Below are positions 25,737-35,129 of a stretch of 64,000 nt of DNA, piece after piece (the stretch's first letter is position 1; every line of letters begins with the position of its first letter). Origin of the DNA: Daejeonia sp002484105 (GTDB lineage Bacteria; Bacteroidota; Bacteroidia; Flavobacteriales; Weeksellaceae); contig NZ_CP195105.1 of NCBI RefSeq assembly GCF_051175565.1, forward strand, positions 434,001-498,000, read 5' to 3'. A model generated the notes under the pieces. The model saw only the letters and a program-made list of their open reading frames with translations, was not told the origin of the DNA and made no database searches. The position numbers and the translations under genes were made by a program.

Positions 25737-27917
25737 TTATAAACTGTTGTTGATAAATTCATCGGTTTTGTTGAGTCCGAAGCTGATAAAAGCCCCTACG
25801 AAAACAAATGTATTTATGGAGGGAAGAATCGGGGATTTGTAAGTTCCATTGTCTGAAAAACGATAGCCATAAATATTTTTGCTTCCCAAAACATTGTTGA
25901 TGAGCAGGACAAAAACCGTGTTTTGCAGTCCGTTCTTTTTTCCAAGAAACGGAAGGTAATTGACGCTGAAATTCAGAGAAGAATAGTCTTTGAGTTTCCC
26001 GTAATTTCTCAAAATATTTTGCCCGTTATCCGTTACAATATCATAATAAGGTCTTCCCGAAGCATAAGTGTAGGAAACGTTTAAATTGGTTTTCCAATTG
26101 GTGACAAATTTCTTGGCAACAACGTTCAACGTGTTTTTTGCAGCAAAACTCGGTGTTAAAAGAGAAGGGAAATTCAGAAAATCTCTTTTTGTATCCAGAT
26201 AAGAATAACTGATCCAGTAATCGATGCTTTTGATGGTTTTTTTGTCTCGCCAGAAAAGTTCAAAACCTTTTGCCATTCCGCTTCCGGAATTGTTGTAAGC
26301 TGTTTGGATGTACTCATTTCCGATTGTTTTTTCGAGCCTGTCATAATTTTTGTAAAAGGCTTCCAGTCTCAAACTTCTTCCCGGTGAAGTTTTCTGTACC
26401 TGAAAAATATAATGTTCCGCTTTTTGACAGGTGAGTTTTGCATCGGAATTCAGATACTTGCTTTCTGGATTTTGATAAAAAATTCCGTAGGCTAAAGAAG
26501 TTGTCCATTCCTTCGAAATACGATAAGCAAAGGCCAATCTTGGGGCAATATTGGTTTTCTGAAGATAAGAAGAATGCTCTGCTCTCATTCCAATTTTTGC
26601 TGAAAACAAAGGGGAAAAACCTAAATCAGTTTCTGCAAATAAAGCTGAAATATTATCACGGAAATCTTTGTTATAATTATTGGTTTCATGGGAATTGTTC
26701 CATTCAAAGCCTGCTCTTACCGTGCTTATTTTTACAAATTTTCTCTCTGCAACGGTTTTGAAGTTGAAATAATTTCCTCTTTCATTCAGCGGTGTATTCT
26801 GGATTTCTTGCCCAGTTTGAGCAAATGAATAATCGAGATCGGATTTTCTGTAACTGTAGGAAGAGCCGATGTTGAGAAGATATTTCCCGAATTTTTCCCG
26901 ATAAGAAAGATTGTGATACGTATTTTCAGAAGAAAGTCCGTATTGTCCGTTTCCGTCATTTTGTTTGATGTCCAGTTTCATGGCGTTGTTGTCAAAACTT
27001 CCGTAATATTTCAGAAAACCGCCACCTTTGGTTTTAATCCGGAAATTGGCATCGCTGTTGAAACCTTGAGGTGATTTCGTAAAATCATTATTGAAACTAA
27101 AAAGTTTCTGCATCAAACCAATATTGGAATAGCCTGCACTCACGCCATAAGAATAGGTTTTGTTTTCGGAAAGTTTCTGATAATTGGCATTTAAAAAAAC
27201 AGGGGAAACGCCAACATCAAAAGAAGTAACAGAAGGAAGATCCACGCTTTCCAAAATAAGAATTCCTGATAAAGCTTGTCCGTACAAAGCAGAATAACCG
27301 CCACTCGAAAAGATATTTCCTTTAAACAATGATGTATTAAAACGGTCTCTTCCTGCAATTCCCGGAACAGAACTCGAAAAAAAGTTGTTGATTAAACTTC
27401 CGTCCATAAAGATTTTGGTTTCGGTTCCGGTACCTCCACGAACAAAAAGACCTTCGGATTCTCCCACTTTTTGTACGCCGGGAAGATAACTCAGCGCAGA
27501 AGTAAGCTGAGCATCTGCACCTGCAGTTGTGTAAATATCAATCGGCGTAAGCAGCGCACTTGCTCTTTTCTTATCACTTGCTTCCATAGAACCTGCTGTG
27601 ATAACAAGCGCATCAATTTCGTTGTATTGCGCTTTTATAGAAATGTTTTTTGTTATATTTTCGTCGGCTATGAAAATACTGATTTCTGTTTCTTCATATT
27701 TTGGATTTGAGAAAACAAGAATATGATTTCCCTTTTCGGAAGTTTCAAAAGAATATTTTCCTGATTCATCAGTGGTGGCTCCATCATAGGTATCTTTCAG
27801 GGTTACAGAAACCTCTTTGACTCCTTTGTCCCGAAATATGACTTTACCTGAAATCCTGACCTGTGAAAAGGCGATTCCCGGGAAAACAGCAAGAATAATG
27901 GCGAAAAAAATTTTCAT
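25737..27917 (-). CDS. TonB-dependent outer-membrane receptor
   Basis: 726 residues from the MKIFFAIIL start (27915-27917); seven more upstream residues lack signal character. Signal peptide to FSQ, N-terminal carboxypeptidase-like beta-sandwich (about 20-95), plug domain (about 110-215, ending GGYSALYGQALSGILILESVD), then a 22-stranded-barrel-like region. Energy comes from TonB/ExbBD. The substrate is unknown; no SusD partner is nearby, so metal chelate or peptide/protein is as likely as a glycan. First gene of the cluster with the TPR protein, kinase, 2TM and LytTR genes. Confidence 0.93.
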   Translation of the reverse strand: MKIFFAIILAVFPGIAFSQVRISGKVIFRDKGVKEVSVTLKDTYDGATTDESGKYSFETSEKGNHILVFSNPKYEETEISIFIADENITKNISIKAQYNEIDALVITAGSMEASDKKRASALLTPIDIYTTAGADAQLTSALSYLPGVQKVGESEGLFVRGGTGTETKIFMDGSLINNFFSSSVPGIAGRDRFNTSLFKGNIFSSGGYSALYGQALSGILILESVDLPSVTSFDVGVSPVFLNANYQKLSENKTYSYGVSAGYSNIGLMQKLFSFNNDFTKSPQGFNSDANFRIKTKGGGFLKYYGSFDNNAMKLDIKQNDGNGQYGLSSENTYHNLSYREKFGKYLLNIGSSYSYRKSDLDYSFAQTGQEIQNTPLNERGNYFNFKTVAERKFVKISTVRAGFEWNNSHETNNYNKDFRDNISALFAETDLGFSPLFSAKIGMRAEHSSYLQKTNIAPRLAFAYRISKEWTTSLAYGIFYQNPESKYLNSDAKLTCQKAEHYIFQVQKTSPGRSLRLEAFYKNYDRLEKTIGNEYIQTAYNNSGSGMAKGFELFWRDKKTIKSIDYWISYSYLDTKRDFLNFPSLLTPSFAAKNTLNVVAKKFVTNWKTNLNVSYTYASGRPYYDIVTDNGQNILRNYGKLKDYSSLNFSVNYLPFLGKKNGLQNTVFVLLINNVLGSKNIYGYRFSDNGTYKSPILPSINTFVFVGAFISFGLNKTDEFINNSL

Positions 27918-27935
27918 GTGTGAAGTTTTATGGAA

Positions 27936-27943
27936 CAAAAATA
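27936..27943 (-). promoter_or_regulatory. Promoter -7 box for the TonB receptor gene
   Basis: TATTTTTG on the minus strand matches TAnnTTTG, 18 bases before the chosen start, supporting it. Confidence 0.55.
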
Positions 27944-28108
27944 TTCTGCCTTCAGCACGATTAAAAAATAAAGAAACCCAACCGCTGTTTTTTCCTGCTG
28001 AACCGTAGTGGCTGATAATCCCATAACCAAGAAAACAAATTCTGTAAAAAAATACTGGACTGATTTGTTTATCTTTAGGGCAGCAAATTAAAACTTAAAA
28101 AACGTATT

Positions 28109-28606
28109 ATGAAAAAATCACTGCTCGTGCTGGGTGCCGGACTTCTTGCCGTATCCTGCGGTACCACAAAAACATACTATATCAGCTCCAAAAGTGGCAC
28201 AGATACACAGGGAACAGTAGTCTTCAAGCAGAAAGGGAAAACTGTTTCTATGAATATGAACGTCTATAGACTGACACCAGGCGAACATGCTGTTCATATC
28301 CACGAAAAAGCCGATTGCTCTGCCGCAGACGGAAGCTCTGCCGGCGGACACTGGAATCCTGCAGGAGACGATCATGGCAAATGGGGAAGTGCCCACTTCC
28401 ACATGGGCGACATTGGAAACTTATATGCGGACAAAAATGGCGATGCACATCTGGTTTTCAAAACCGACAAATGGTGTCTTGGATGCTCCGACGACTCCAA
28501 AAATATCATTGGCAAAGGCATCATCATCCATTCCGCAAAAGACGATTTCCATACGCAACCCACAGGTAATGCCGGAGGACGCGTTGGTTGCGTCGAAATA
28601 AAGTAA
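28109..28606 (+). CDS. sodC: Lipoprotein Cu/Zn superoxide dismutase
   Basis: 165 residues. Lipobox LLAVSC (Cys17) predicts a lipid-anchored periplasmic protein. Metal ligands of the SodC fold: HAVHIHEKADC, GGHWNPAGDDHGKWGSAHFHMGD, and a late His (IIIHSAKDDF); Cys pair for the disulfide (ADC ... GGRVGC). Converts superoxide to peroxide and oxygen in the periplasm. A TATCTTTA box (28070-28077) is a near match to the -7 consensus. Own terminator. Confidence 0.95.
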   Translation: MKKSLLVLGAGLLAVSCGTTKTYYISSKSGTDTQGTVVFKQKGKTVSMNMNVYRLTPGEHAVHIHEKADCSAADGSSAGGHWNPAGDDHGKWGSAHFHMGDIGNLYADKNGDAHLVFKTDKWCLGCSDDSKNIIGKGIIIHSAKDDFHTQPTGNAGGRVGCVEIK

Positions 28607-28630
28607 AACAGATATACTCCGCAAAAAATA

Positions 28631-28662
28631 ACGGGCTGCTTGTTGAAGGCAGCCCGTTTTTT
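28631..28662. terminator. Terminator between sodC and the convergent operon
   Basis: Stem ACGGGCTGC / GCAGCCCGT with a nine-base loop, T6 on the plus strand and a T-run on the minus strand (AAAAAATA before the stem). Serves both directions. Confidence 0.9.
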
Positions 28663-29050
28663 ACAATGCGCTCTGAAGTTCACTGATACGTCCCATAACG
28701 GGAAGCGAAAAAGTGCTGCTTTTCTGAAGCCAGAGTTCATAAAACATTTTGGCTTTTGCCGCAAGATCAGCATCTGGCTTTTCTTTGAATTTATAATAAA
28801 ACAGATTGCCCAGCAGGTCGTAGTAATCAGCCTGATGATGGTCTTCCTTCTCGAGAATTATATCGTTGATTTCTTCTTTGGTTTTGGCAGCCAGCTCTTC
28901 ATAATTCATATGGAAAATGTCTTTCATCTGGGTTTCAAAAGCCATTTGGTTCTCTTCCGGATTCCCTTCATTTTTCCCCAGCAACAGTTTGGATAGAAAA
29001 TTAGAAAACTCCCTGACCATGCGGATCATGTAATCTTTGTCGTGTATCAT
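28661..29050 (-). CDS. DUF6483-like hypothetical protein
   Basis: 129 residues from ATG 29048-29050 (MIHDKDYMIRMVREFSNFLSKLLLG). All-helical, acidic, no signal. The start resembles DUF6483 proteins (xDYIMRxIREFxxxLxKLL), of unknown function. It starts 13 bases after the nucleoside-recognition gene stop, so cotranscribed. A longer open frame into that gene is not used. Confidence 0.75.
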   Translation of the reverse strand: MIHDKDYMIRMVREFSNFLSKLLLGKNEGNPEENQMAFETQMKDIFHMNYEELAAKTKEEINDIILEKEDHHQADYYDLLGNLFYYKFKEKPDADLAAKAKMFYELWLQKSSTFSLPVMGRISELQSAL

Positions 29051-29063
29051 TTTACATAAATTT

Positions 29064-30467
29064 TTAAGCAAAAAATAAATAAGCCAGCGCAATGGAAGCA
29101 ATAATACCTGCCAGATCCGCCAGTAGCATGGCCACGACGGTATAACGCGTGTTTTTGACGGCAACGGCCCCGAAATAGACGGCTATCACATAAAAAGTGG
29201 TATCCGAGCTACCTTGCAGTACCGCCGAAAGTTTTCCCTGGAAACTGTCCGCTCCAAAGGTTTTCATGGTATCCACCATCATTCCGCGGGCTCCCGATCC
29301 GGAAAGTGGTTTGATCAGGGCTGTGGGCAATCCGTCCACAAACCGTGTATCAAATCCGGCAATGCCTGCGAGTGATTTTATTCCGCCAATTATTACATCA
29401 AAAACCCCGGATGTACGCAGCAGTGATATGGCTATCAGCATCCCGACGAGATAGGGGATAATCTTGACACAGGTATAAAATCCTTCTTTGGCTCCTTCTA
29501 TAAAAGAATCAAAAATGTTGATTTTCTTATATATTCCTCCCAGCACAATTGCCAGAAAAATAAAGAGAATCAGACCATTGCTCAGTACTTTACTGAAAAT
29601 ATCCAGTTCATCTTTGCTCAGCTTCACCAGATAGAGTACCAGCAGGCCAATTAGTGCAGAAATCCCGCCCACATACGCCAAAACAACCGGCTGCATAAGA
29701 TTGATTTTCTGGTAAATGGATACAATAATCATCGCTGCAAGAGTGGCACAGAATGTGGCAATCATACACGGAAGAAAAATATCTGTCGGCGTATGAGATC
29801 CCATTGAAGCACGAATCGCTATAATGGAAACGGGTATCAGCGTCATACCACCGGCATGCAGACAGAGAAACATAATCTGCGAATTGCTTGCACGATCTTT
29901 GTCGGGATTTAAAGTTTGCAGGCTTTCCATCGCCTTTAAACCAAAAGGAGTTGCCGCATTGTCTAATCCTAAAAGATTGGCAGAAAAATTCATTAACATA
30001 TGTCCGAAAGCAGGATGGTTTTTCGGAATTTCAGGGAAAAGTTTTGAGAAAAAAGGCTGAATAAAACGGGACAGCAAACGGATGCCGCCTGCCTTTTCGG
30101 CAATGGACATAAAACCCATGAAAAGTGTCATAATCCCAATCAGCCCAAGGCAGATTTTCACTGCAGTTTCGGAAGTGCCGATCACTCCATCGGCTTCCTG
30201 AATACGGTACACCTGAACATTCTGCTTCAGCGAATCGGTTTTGTAGTGGATATTATCCTGACGGTATTCTTCCGTCTTCTGAAGCTGACGGGAAATCTGC
30301 GGATCCAGTGAAGCCACCGGCTGTAAGGCAATCTGTACTGTATCACCACTCTTGCCTACAACCATATCATTGTAAATGCTTTTGTAATGATCAGAAAAGA
30401 GAAACCGGATGCTTCCCACCAAAACGGCAACAATGATAAATGCCGACCAGATTCTGCTTAAAACCAT
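29064..30467 (-). CDS. Nucleoside-recognition (SpmA/SpmB-like) membrane protein
   Basis: 467 residues from ATG 30465-30467 (MVLSRIWSAFIIVAVLVG); a 26-residue upstream extension is unlikely. Polytopic inner-membrane protein with two Gate domains: first half with NLLGLDNAATPFGLKAM (SpmA-like), second with LPTALIKPLSGSGARGMM and GSSDTTFYVIAVYFGAV (SpmB-like). A fusion of what are two genes in Bacillus. Despite the spore name, the family is widespread in non-sporeformers; a nucleoside or ion transport role is presumed. Confidence 0.9.
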   Translation of the reverse strand: MVLSRIWSAFIIVAVLVGSIRFLFSDHYKSIYNDMVVGKSGDTVQIALQPVASLDPQISRQLQKTEEYRQDNIHYKTDSLKQNVQVYRIQEADGVIGTSETAVKICLGLIGIMTLFMGFMSIAEKAGGIRLLSRFIQPFFSKLFPEIPKNHPAFGHMLMNFSANLLGLDNAATPFGLKAMESLQTLNPDKDRASNSQIMFLCLHAGGMTLIPVSIIAIRASMGSHTPTDIFLPCMIATFCATLAAMIIVSIYQKINLMQPVVLAYVGGISALIGLLVLYLVKLSKDELDIFSKVLSNGLILFIFLAIVLGGIYKKINIFDSFIEGAKEGFYTCVKIIPYLVGMLIAISLLRTSGVFDVIIGGIKSLAGIAGFDTRFVDGLPTALIKPLSGSGARGMMVDTMKTFGADSFQGKLSAVLQGSSDTTFYVIAVYFGAVAVKNTRYTVVAMLLADLAGIIASIALAYLFFA

Positions 30468-30698
30468 GTTCAGAAAATTTCGATAAAAATAGGAAAAACA
30501 TTTCTGCAACGCCCTTTCATTGCAACTTTTTATTGTCGAAAACAACTTAAAAATACAGTATCAGTAAAATCATAACAAAAATCATTAAAAATAATGATCC
30601 CATAAATCTGAAACTTTATTAACTTTAAGTGTCTCGGAAACAAGATATTCAACTTCTTTCCGACTCCTTTTAACAAAGAAAAAACAAATCAACATATT

Positions 30699-32822
30699 AT
30701 GAATGCCAATACCAAAGACCTCAGAAATGTAGTTTTGCTCGGCCATTCCGGAAGTGGTAAGACTACACTCGCAGAAACCATGTTGTACGAAGGCGGGGCG
30801 ATCAGGCGTCGCGGAACTGTAGAAGGACATAATATGGTTTCCGACGATACCGATATTGAACACGAACGTGAAAACACCATATTCTCCCACCAGATGTTTG
30901 TGAACTGGAGAAACAACAAAATCAATATCCTCGACACACCGGGTTTTGATGATTTTGTAGGCGAAGTGGTTGCCCCACTGAAAGTTTCCGACACTGCCCT
31001 GATTGTGCTGAATGCTGCCAACGGTGTAGAAGTAGGTACCGAACTTGTCTGGGAATATATTGAACGGTACCAGACTCCGGCAATGTTTGTCATCAACCAG
31101 ATGGATCATCCCAAAGCCGATTTCGAAAAAACACTGGAGCAGGCCAGAGAACGCTTCGGCCCCAAACTGATTCCCATACAGATTCCGTTAAATTCAGGAG
31201 CCCATTTTAACCAGATTCTGGACGCACTGAGAATGGTGGTCTATGAATTTCCCCCGGAAGGCGGAAAACCCGTCAAAAAAGCCATCCCTGAAAGCGAAAT
31301 GCCTCGTGCCAGAGAAATGCACAATACCCTTGTGGAAATTGCCGCCGAAAATGAAGAAGGCCTGATGGAAAAATATTTTGAAGCCGGAACCCTTTCTGAA
31401 AAAGAACTGGCTGCCGGACTGACCATTGCTCTGGCACATCAACAGTTTTTCCCGCTCTTTGCCGCATCAGGAATCAAAGATATGGGAAGCGGACGCATCA
31501 TGGGATTTATCGATGATATTGCTCCCTCACCCTTTGACCGCCCGAAACGCGTTCTTGTAGACGGCAGCGAAATTGCCTATAATCCACAAGACAAAACCAC
31601 TCTTTTTATCTATAAAACTGCTTACGAACCGCAAGTCGGTATGGTTACCTATTTTAAAGTGATTACCGGAACTGTAAAACCCGGAGACGAACTCGTAAAT
31701 GCAGACAACGGTGATACAGAACGTATCTCACAATTGTATGTTTCGGAAGGTAAAGACCGCATCGCTGTAGAAAAACTTGAAGCCGGAGATCTCGGCGTAA
31801 CCGTAAAACTGAAATCTGCACATACCAACAACACACTGAACACCAAAGGAACAGAGCGGAAAATCCGTCCCATGATATTCCCCGAAAGCCGCATCAGAAA
31901 GGCTATTTCGACAGACTCTGCCGCCGATATGGAAAAACTGGTCGCCGCCCTGCACCGCATTGAAGAAGAAGATCCTACTTTGCACGTGGAACAGTCTGCC
32001 GAACTGAAACAAACCATCCTGCACGGACAGGGACAGCTACATCTGGACCTTGTAAAACAACGTATCGAAAAGGAATTCGGCATCAAAATGTATTTTACAG
32101 ATCCTAAAATTTCTTACCGCGAAACGATTACCGGGAAAGCCAGTGCCGACTACCGCCATAAAAAACAGTCAGGTGGAGCAGGGCAATTCGGAGAAATCCA
32201 TATGATTGTCGAAAATTTTTCTGAAGAAATGCCTGAACCCCAAGGACTCAACATCCGCCACAAAGAAATTGAAGACCTGCCATGGGGCGGAAAACTCGCA
32301 TTCTACTGGTGTATTGTAGGAGGCGCCATCGATTCCCGCTATATCGGTGCCATAAAAAAAGGCATTATGCAGCAGATGAGTGAAGGCCCGCTAACAGGTT
32401 CCCGCTGCCAGAATATCCGTGTTGCTGTATATGATGGCAAAATGCACAGCGTGGATTCCAATGACATCTCTTTTCAGCTCGCAGCCTCAGGTGCCTTCCG
32501 CGAAGCCTTCCAGAATGCAAAACCCCAGCTCCTGGAACCTGTCTATCATGTGGAAATTCTCTGTCCGGACGAATATACAGGGGATGTAATGGGAGATCTG
32601 CAATCAAGAAGAGCCATGATTTCCGGAATGGATACCGAAGGCCACTACCAGAAAATTATTGCCGAAATCCCGCTTGCCGAAATGCACGACTACGGATCAA
32701 CCCTTAGATCTGTGACAGGTGGCAAAGCCAAATTCACAATGAAATTCTCCGACTATCAGCTGGTACCACCCAATGTTCAGCAGGAGCTTGTCAAAAAGCA
32801 TTCTGTATTGCAAGAAGCGTAA
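30699..32822 (+). CDS. Elongation factor G paralogue with degenerate GTPase motifs (EF-G2 type)
   Basis: 707 residues with all five EF-G domains. The G-domain departs from canonical EF-G: P-loop GHSGSGKTT instead of GHIDAGKTT; RENT at the switch I position of RGIT; DTPGFDD (F83) where DTPGHVD carries the catalytic His; NQMD where NKxD binds guanine. It is not next to ribosomal or tuf genes. A Bacteroides EF-G2 paralogue is reported to support translation without GTPase activity under starvation; the same role is inferred here. A separate canonical fusA should exist elsewhere. Domain IV (about 470-590) looks intact. Confidence 0.9.
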   Translation: MNANTKDLRNVVLLGHSGSGKTTLAETMLYEGGAIRRRGTVEGHNMVSDDTDIEHERENTIFSHQMFVNWRNNKINILDTPGFDDFVGEVVAPLKVSDTALIVLNAANGVEVGTELVWEYIERYQTPAMFVINQMDHPKADFEKTLEQARERFGPKLIPIQIPLNSGAHFNQILDALRMVVYEFPPEGGKPVKKAIPESEMPRAREMHNTLVEIAAENEEGLMEKYFEAGTLSEKELAAGLTIALAHQQFFPLFAASGIKDMGSGRIMGFIDDIAPSPFDRPKRVLVDGSEIAYNPQDKTTLFIYKTAYEPQVGMVTYFKVITGTVKPGDELVNADNGDTERISQLYVSEGKDRIAVEKLEAGDLGVTVKLKSAHTNNTLNTKGTERKIRPMIFPESRIRKAISTDSAADMEKLVAALHRIEEEDPTLHVEQSAELKQTILHGQGQLHLDLVKQRIEKEFGIKMYFTDPKISYRETITGKASADYRHKKQSGGAGQFGEIHMIVENFSEEMPEPQGLNIRHKEIEDLPWGGKLAFYWCIVGGAIDSRYIGAIKKGIMQQMSEGPLTGSRCQNIRVAVYDGKMHSVDSNDISFQLAASGAFREAFQNAKPQLLEPVYHVEILCPDEYTGDVMGDLQSRRAMISGMDTEGHYQKIIAEIPLAEMHDYGSTLRSVTGGKAKFTMKFSDYQLVPPNVQQELVKKHSVLQEA

Positions 32823-32849
32823 ATTTTTCATTTTATCTTTCATATCAGA

Positions 32850-32882
32850 GCAGCGCCGGAGCCAAACATTCTCCGGCGCTGC
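32850..32882. terminator. GC-rich hairpin between convergent EF-G2 and yraN genes
   Basis: Perfect 12-bp stem GCAGCGCCGGAG / CTCCGGCGCTGC, loop CCAAACATT. The T-tract is poor on both sides, so termination is probable but not certain. Confidence 0.75.
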
Positions 32883-32899
32883 CACTTTATCCATAACGT

Positions 32900-33268
32900 T
32901 CAAAAATCTATTGCCTCAAATGCATTCGGAATATGCGTGATCTGAAGTTTTCCACTCCCATCAGGCAGCACCGAAATAATATCAAACCGTACTTCTTCAT
33001 CCCGGTTTCCGCTATTCATAAAATGATCTGCAGCCTCTACAAGCAAGCGCATTTTCTTCCGGCGGACCGCCTCGTGAGGTTCTATGAAAATATCCGTATT
33101 ACGTGCTTTCACCTCAACAATTACCACCTTGTTTTCCTTCTCGGCAATTATGTCAATCTCAGCTTTCAGAAAGCGATAATTCCGCACCAGTATCCGGTAA
33201 CCGTTGAGCACAAGAAAATCTGCTGCAAAATTTTCTGCCTCTTTCCCAAAATCATTATGATCTGCCAT
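32900..33268 (-). CDS. yraN: UPF0102 protein YraN
   Basis: 122 residues. Endonuclease-like fold: GKEAENFAADFLVLNGYRIL, RFLKAEIDIIAEKENKVVIVEVKAR, with the D ... E-x-K pattern of restriction-type nucleases. Family role unproven, linked to Holliday-junction/DNA metabolism. Short single gene. Confidence 0.93.
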   Translation of the reverse strand: MADHNDFGKEAENFAADFLVLNGYRILVRNYRFLKAEIDIIAEKENKVVIVEVKARNTDIFIEPHEAVRRKKMRLLVEAADHFMNSGNRDEEVRFDIISVLPDGSGKLQITHIPNAFEAIDF

Positions 33269-33370
33269 AGAACAGCTGAGTGTAAGTGATGAAACAATGA
33301 ATATCCTACAAAACTAAAAAATTATTTGTATTCCAGTTATTTACGGTAAAATATTATCTTATGAAAGAGA

Positions 33371-33412
33371 AATTCCCCTCTTTTCAAGAGGGGTGTCCGA
33401 AGGACGGGGTGT
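33371..33412. repeat. REP-like palindromic element
   Basis: Two hairpins in a row: CCCCTCTT-TTC-AAGAGGGG (33375-33393) then GTCC-GAA-GGAC (33395-33405), followed by GGGGTG. GC-rich against an AT-rich background, between the yraN start region and the LD-carboxypeptidase stop. Similar two-hairpin sequences recur between genes in flavobacterial genomes; only one copy is in this window. It may also act as a terminator for the carboxypeptidase gene. Confidence 0.65.
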
Positions 33413-33416
33413 TGGT

Positions 33417-34349
33417 TCAATAAAATTTTATTTCCGGATTTTCTCCTGAATTTATCTCTACATCAGCTCCGATGATCAAAGGAAGATTTTCAAAAATATG
33501 CCCGTTTGGAAAACCGAAAACTGCCGGGAAATCATATTTCCTGATTCTATTGCTGATTATTTCATAAGCAAAAGTATCAAAACTGCTGTCGTACTCTTTA
33601 TTATCCTTTTCACTGCCCATATTTGTCATTCCACCCACAATCAGACCTTTTATTTTTCGGAAAACGCCTGCAAGATCCAGCGACATCAGCATACGGTCGA
33701 GTGCATAAAAATTTTCCCCAATTTCTTCAATGAACAGAATTTTATCTTTAAACTGAAATGAATAGGGCGTACCCAATAAAGCATAAACCAGCGCAAGGTT
33801 TCCTCCAACCAGCTGCCCTTTTGCAATCCCATAACGGTTAAACAGATTTTTTTCTGTAGTATAGACAGGCTTTTTTCCTTTCAGAATATCAAAAATTCCC
33901 TGATAACTTTCTAAGGAAACACCAAAAGAAGAAGTCTTTACCGTCTGCCCGTGTATGGACGCAAACCCGTTTCTGAGCAGGAAACTCTGTATCACTGTAT
34001 TGTCAGAATAACCAATATACCATCTGGGCTGCTGACGGAATGAGGATAACCTCAAATGCCTGAGAAGATGCTGGCAACCGTAACCGCCTCTGGAAGCCCA
34101 TACTGCGGAAATTCCGGCATCATTCAAGGCATGGTTCATATCCTGGATACGCTCCTTTTCAGTCCCCGAATAGCTGTATCCTTCGGAATATTTACCCAGA
34201 CAATGTTCCGAAAGTACAGGATCGAAACCGTTAGAACGAATTAAATCCAGTGTTTTTGTGAGTGAAGAATCTTCTACCGATCCGGCAGGAGATACCACCG
34301 CTATTTTGTCTCCTTTTTTAAGTGAAGGAGGAAATTGAATATGCATCAT
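33417..34349 (-). CDS. LD-carboxypeptidase, S66 family
   Basis: 310 residues. Trims the terminal D-Ala from murein tetrapeptides during recycling; cytoplasmic (no signal). Family marks: KIAVVSPAGSVEDS, WASRGGYG, the nucleophile Ser in GYSDNTVI, Glu in FIEEIGENFYALDRML, and His in FPNGHIFENLPL. Full length. Stop followed by a REP-like element. 14 bases after the LysE gene stop region, so cotranscribed with it. Confidence 0.93.
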   Translation of the reverse strand: MMHIQFPPSLKKGDKIAVVSPAGSVEDSSLTKTLDLIRSNGFDPVLSEHCLGKYSEGYSYSGTEKERIQDMNHALNDAGISAVWASRGGYGCQHLLRHLRLSSFRQQPRWYIGYSDNTVIQSFLLRNGFASIHGQTVKTSSFGVSLESYQGIFDILKGKKPVYTTEKNLFNRYGIAKGQLVGGNLALVYALLGTPYSFQFKDKILFIEEIGENFYALDRMLMSLDLAGVFRKIKGLIVGGMTNMGSEKDNKEYDSSFDTFAYEIISNRIRKYDFPAVFGFPNGHIFENLPLIIGADVEINSGENPEIKFY

Positions 34350-34363
34350 ACCGTTTTCTGTAC

Positions 34364-35044
34364 TTATTTTCTGTATTGAACTTCTCTTTTTTCGGCTTCC
34401 TCAAGGCGTTTGTCGAACTGATTAAACGATTTGAAACTCTGCATGAATATCACAAAACTGAAAAGAATCAGAATAATGCCCACACCTTTCCGGATGCGAT
34501 TGGCCACCTGAAACGTGAGCTTTGCATGAAATTGTTTGGCAAGGAATATTTTAAGAAGGTCAATACTGAGATAAGTAAAAATTACGATGGCTATGTAGAT
34601 AAAGAAATTACCGGTATCCGGATACTGATTGCGTACAGAAATCACTGTAACCAGCCAGAACAACACAACCCCAATATTCAGAAGATTAAGCAAAAAACCG
34701 TTGAAAAAAGTCTTCACATAATTCTGCCCGATAATCCGGTCTTCATTGCTGATATGCATCCGCGTCTTGGATACCATCATAAAAATTCCGTAAATAAGGA
34801 TGATAAAAGATGTTATCCGGTAAAAACTCGGATGCTGGTCGATAAGATGCACAAGATCTTCACTGGCATAGAATGAAGCAATAATACAGAGAATATCTGC
34901 AGAAATCACCCCGAGATCCAGTGCCAGCGCATGGCGTGGTCCTCTGGAAAAACTTGTCTCAATCAGAAGGAAAAATATAGGACCTATAAAAACCAGGCTC
35001 AGCATAATCCCCAATCCGATTGCTGAAAGTATAAGATGTAGCAT
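34364..35044 (-). CDS. LysE/RhtB-family exporter
   Basis: 226 residues, six predicted membrane helices. Begins with GLGIMLSLVFIGPIFFLLIETSFSRGPRHALAL, the LysE/RhtB pattern (GP...I...GxR). Exports amino acids or similar metabolites through the inner membrane; substrate unknown. A C-terminal charged tail (KRLEEAEKREVQYRK) is short. First gene of a pair with LD-carboxypeptidase (gap 14 bases), so could handle amino acids released from murein; this link is a guess. Confidence 0.88.
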   Translation of the reverse strand: MLHLILSAIGLGIMLSLVFIGPIFFLLIETSFSRGPRHALALDLGVISADILCIIASFYASEDLVHLIDQHPSFYRITSFIILIYGIFMMVSKTRMHISNEDRIIGQNYVKTFFNGFLLNLLNIGVVLFWLVTVISVRNQYPDTGNFFIYIAIVIFTYLSIDLLKIFLAKQFHAKLTFQVANRIRKGVGIILILFSFVIFMQSFKSFNQFDKRLEEAEKREVQYRK

Positions 35045-35070
35045 TCAGTTTTTTTTAGAATCGCACTGTC

Positions 35071-35078
35071 CAAATTTA
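35071..35078 (-). promoter_or_regulatory. Promoter -7 box for the LysE gene
   Basis: TAAATTTG on the minus strand, full match to TAnnTTTG, 26 bases before the start codon. Confidence 0.65.
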
Positions 35079-35093
35079 CTGATAAAAAAATAA

Positions 35094-35120
35094 ACCTCCG
35101 GAATTATGTATTCCGAAGGT
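35094..35120 (-). terminator. Terminator of rnr
   Basis: Stem ACCTCCGGAAT / ATTCCGAAGGT (one mismatch), loop TATGT; on the minus strand it is followed by TTTATTTTTTTATC. It ends just 9 bases past the rnr stop. Confidence 0.85.
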
Positions 35121-35129
35121 CTGTATGGT

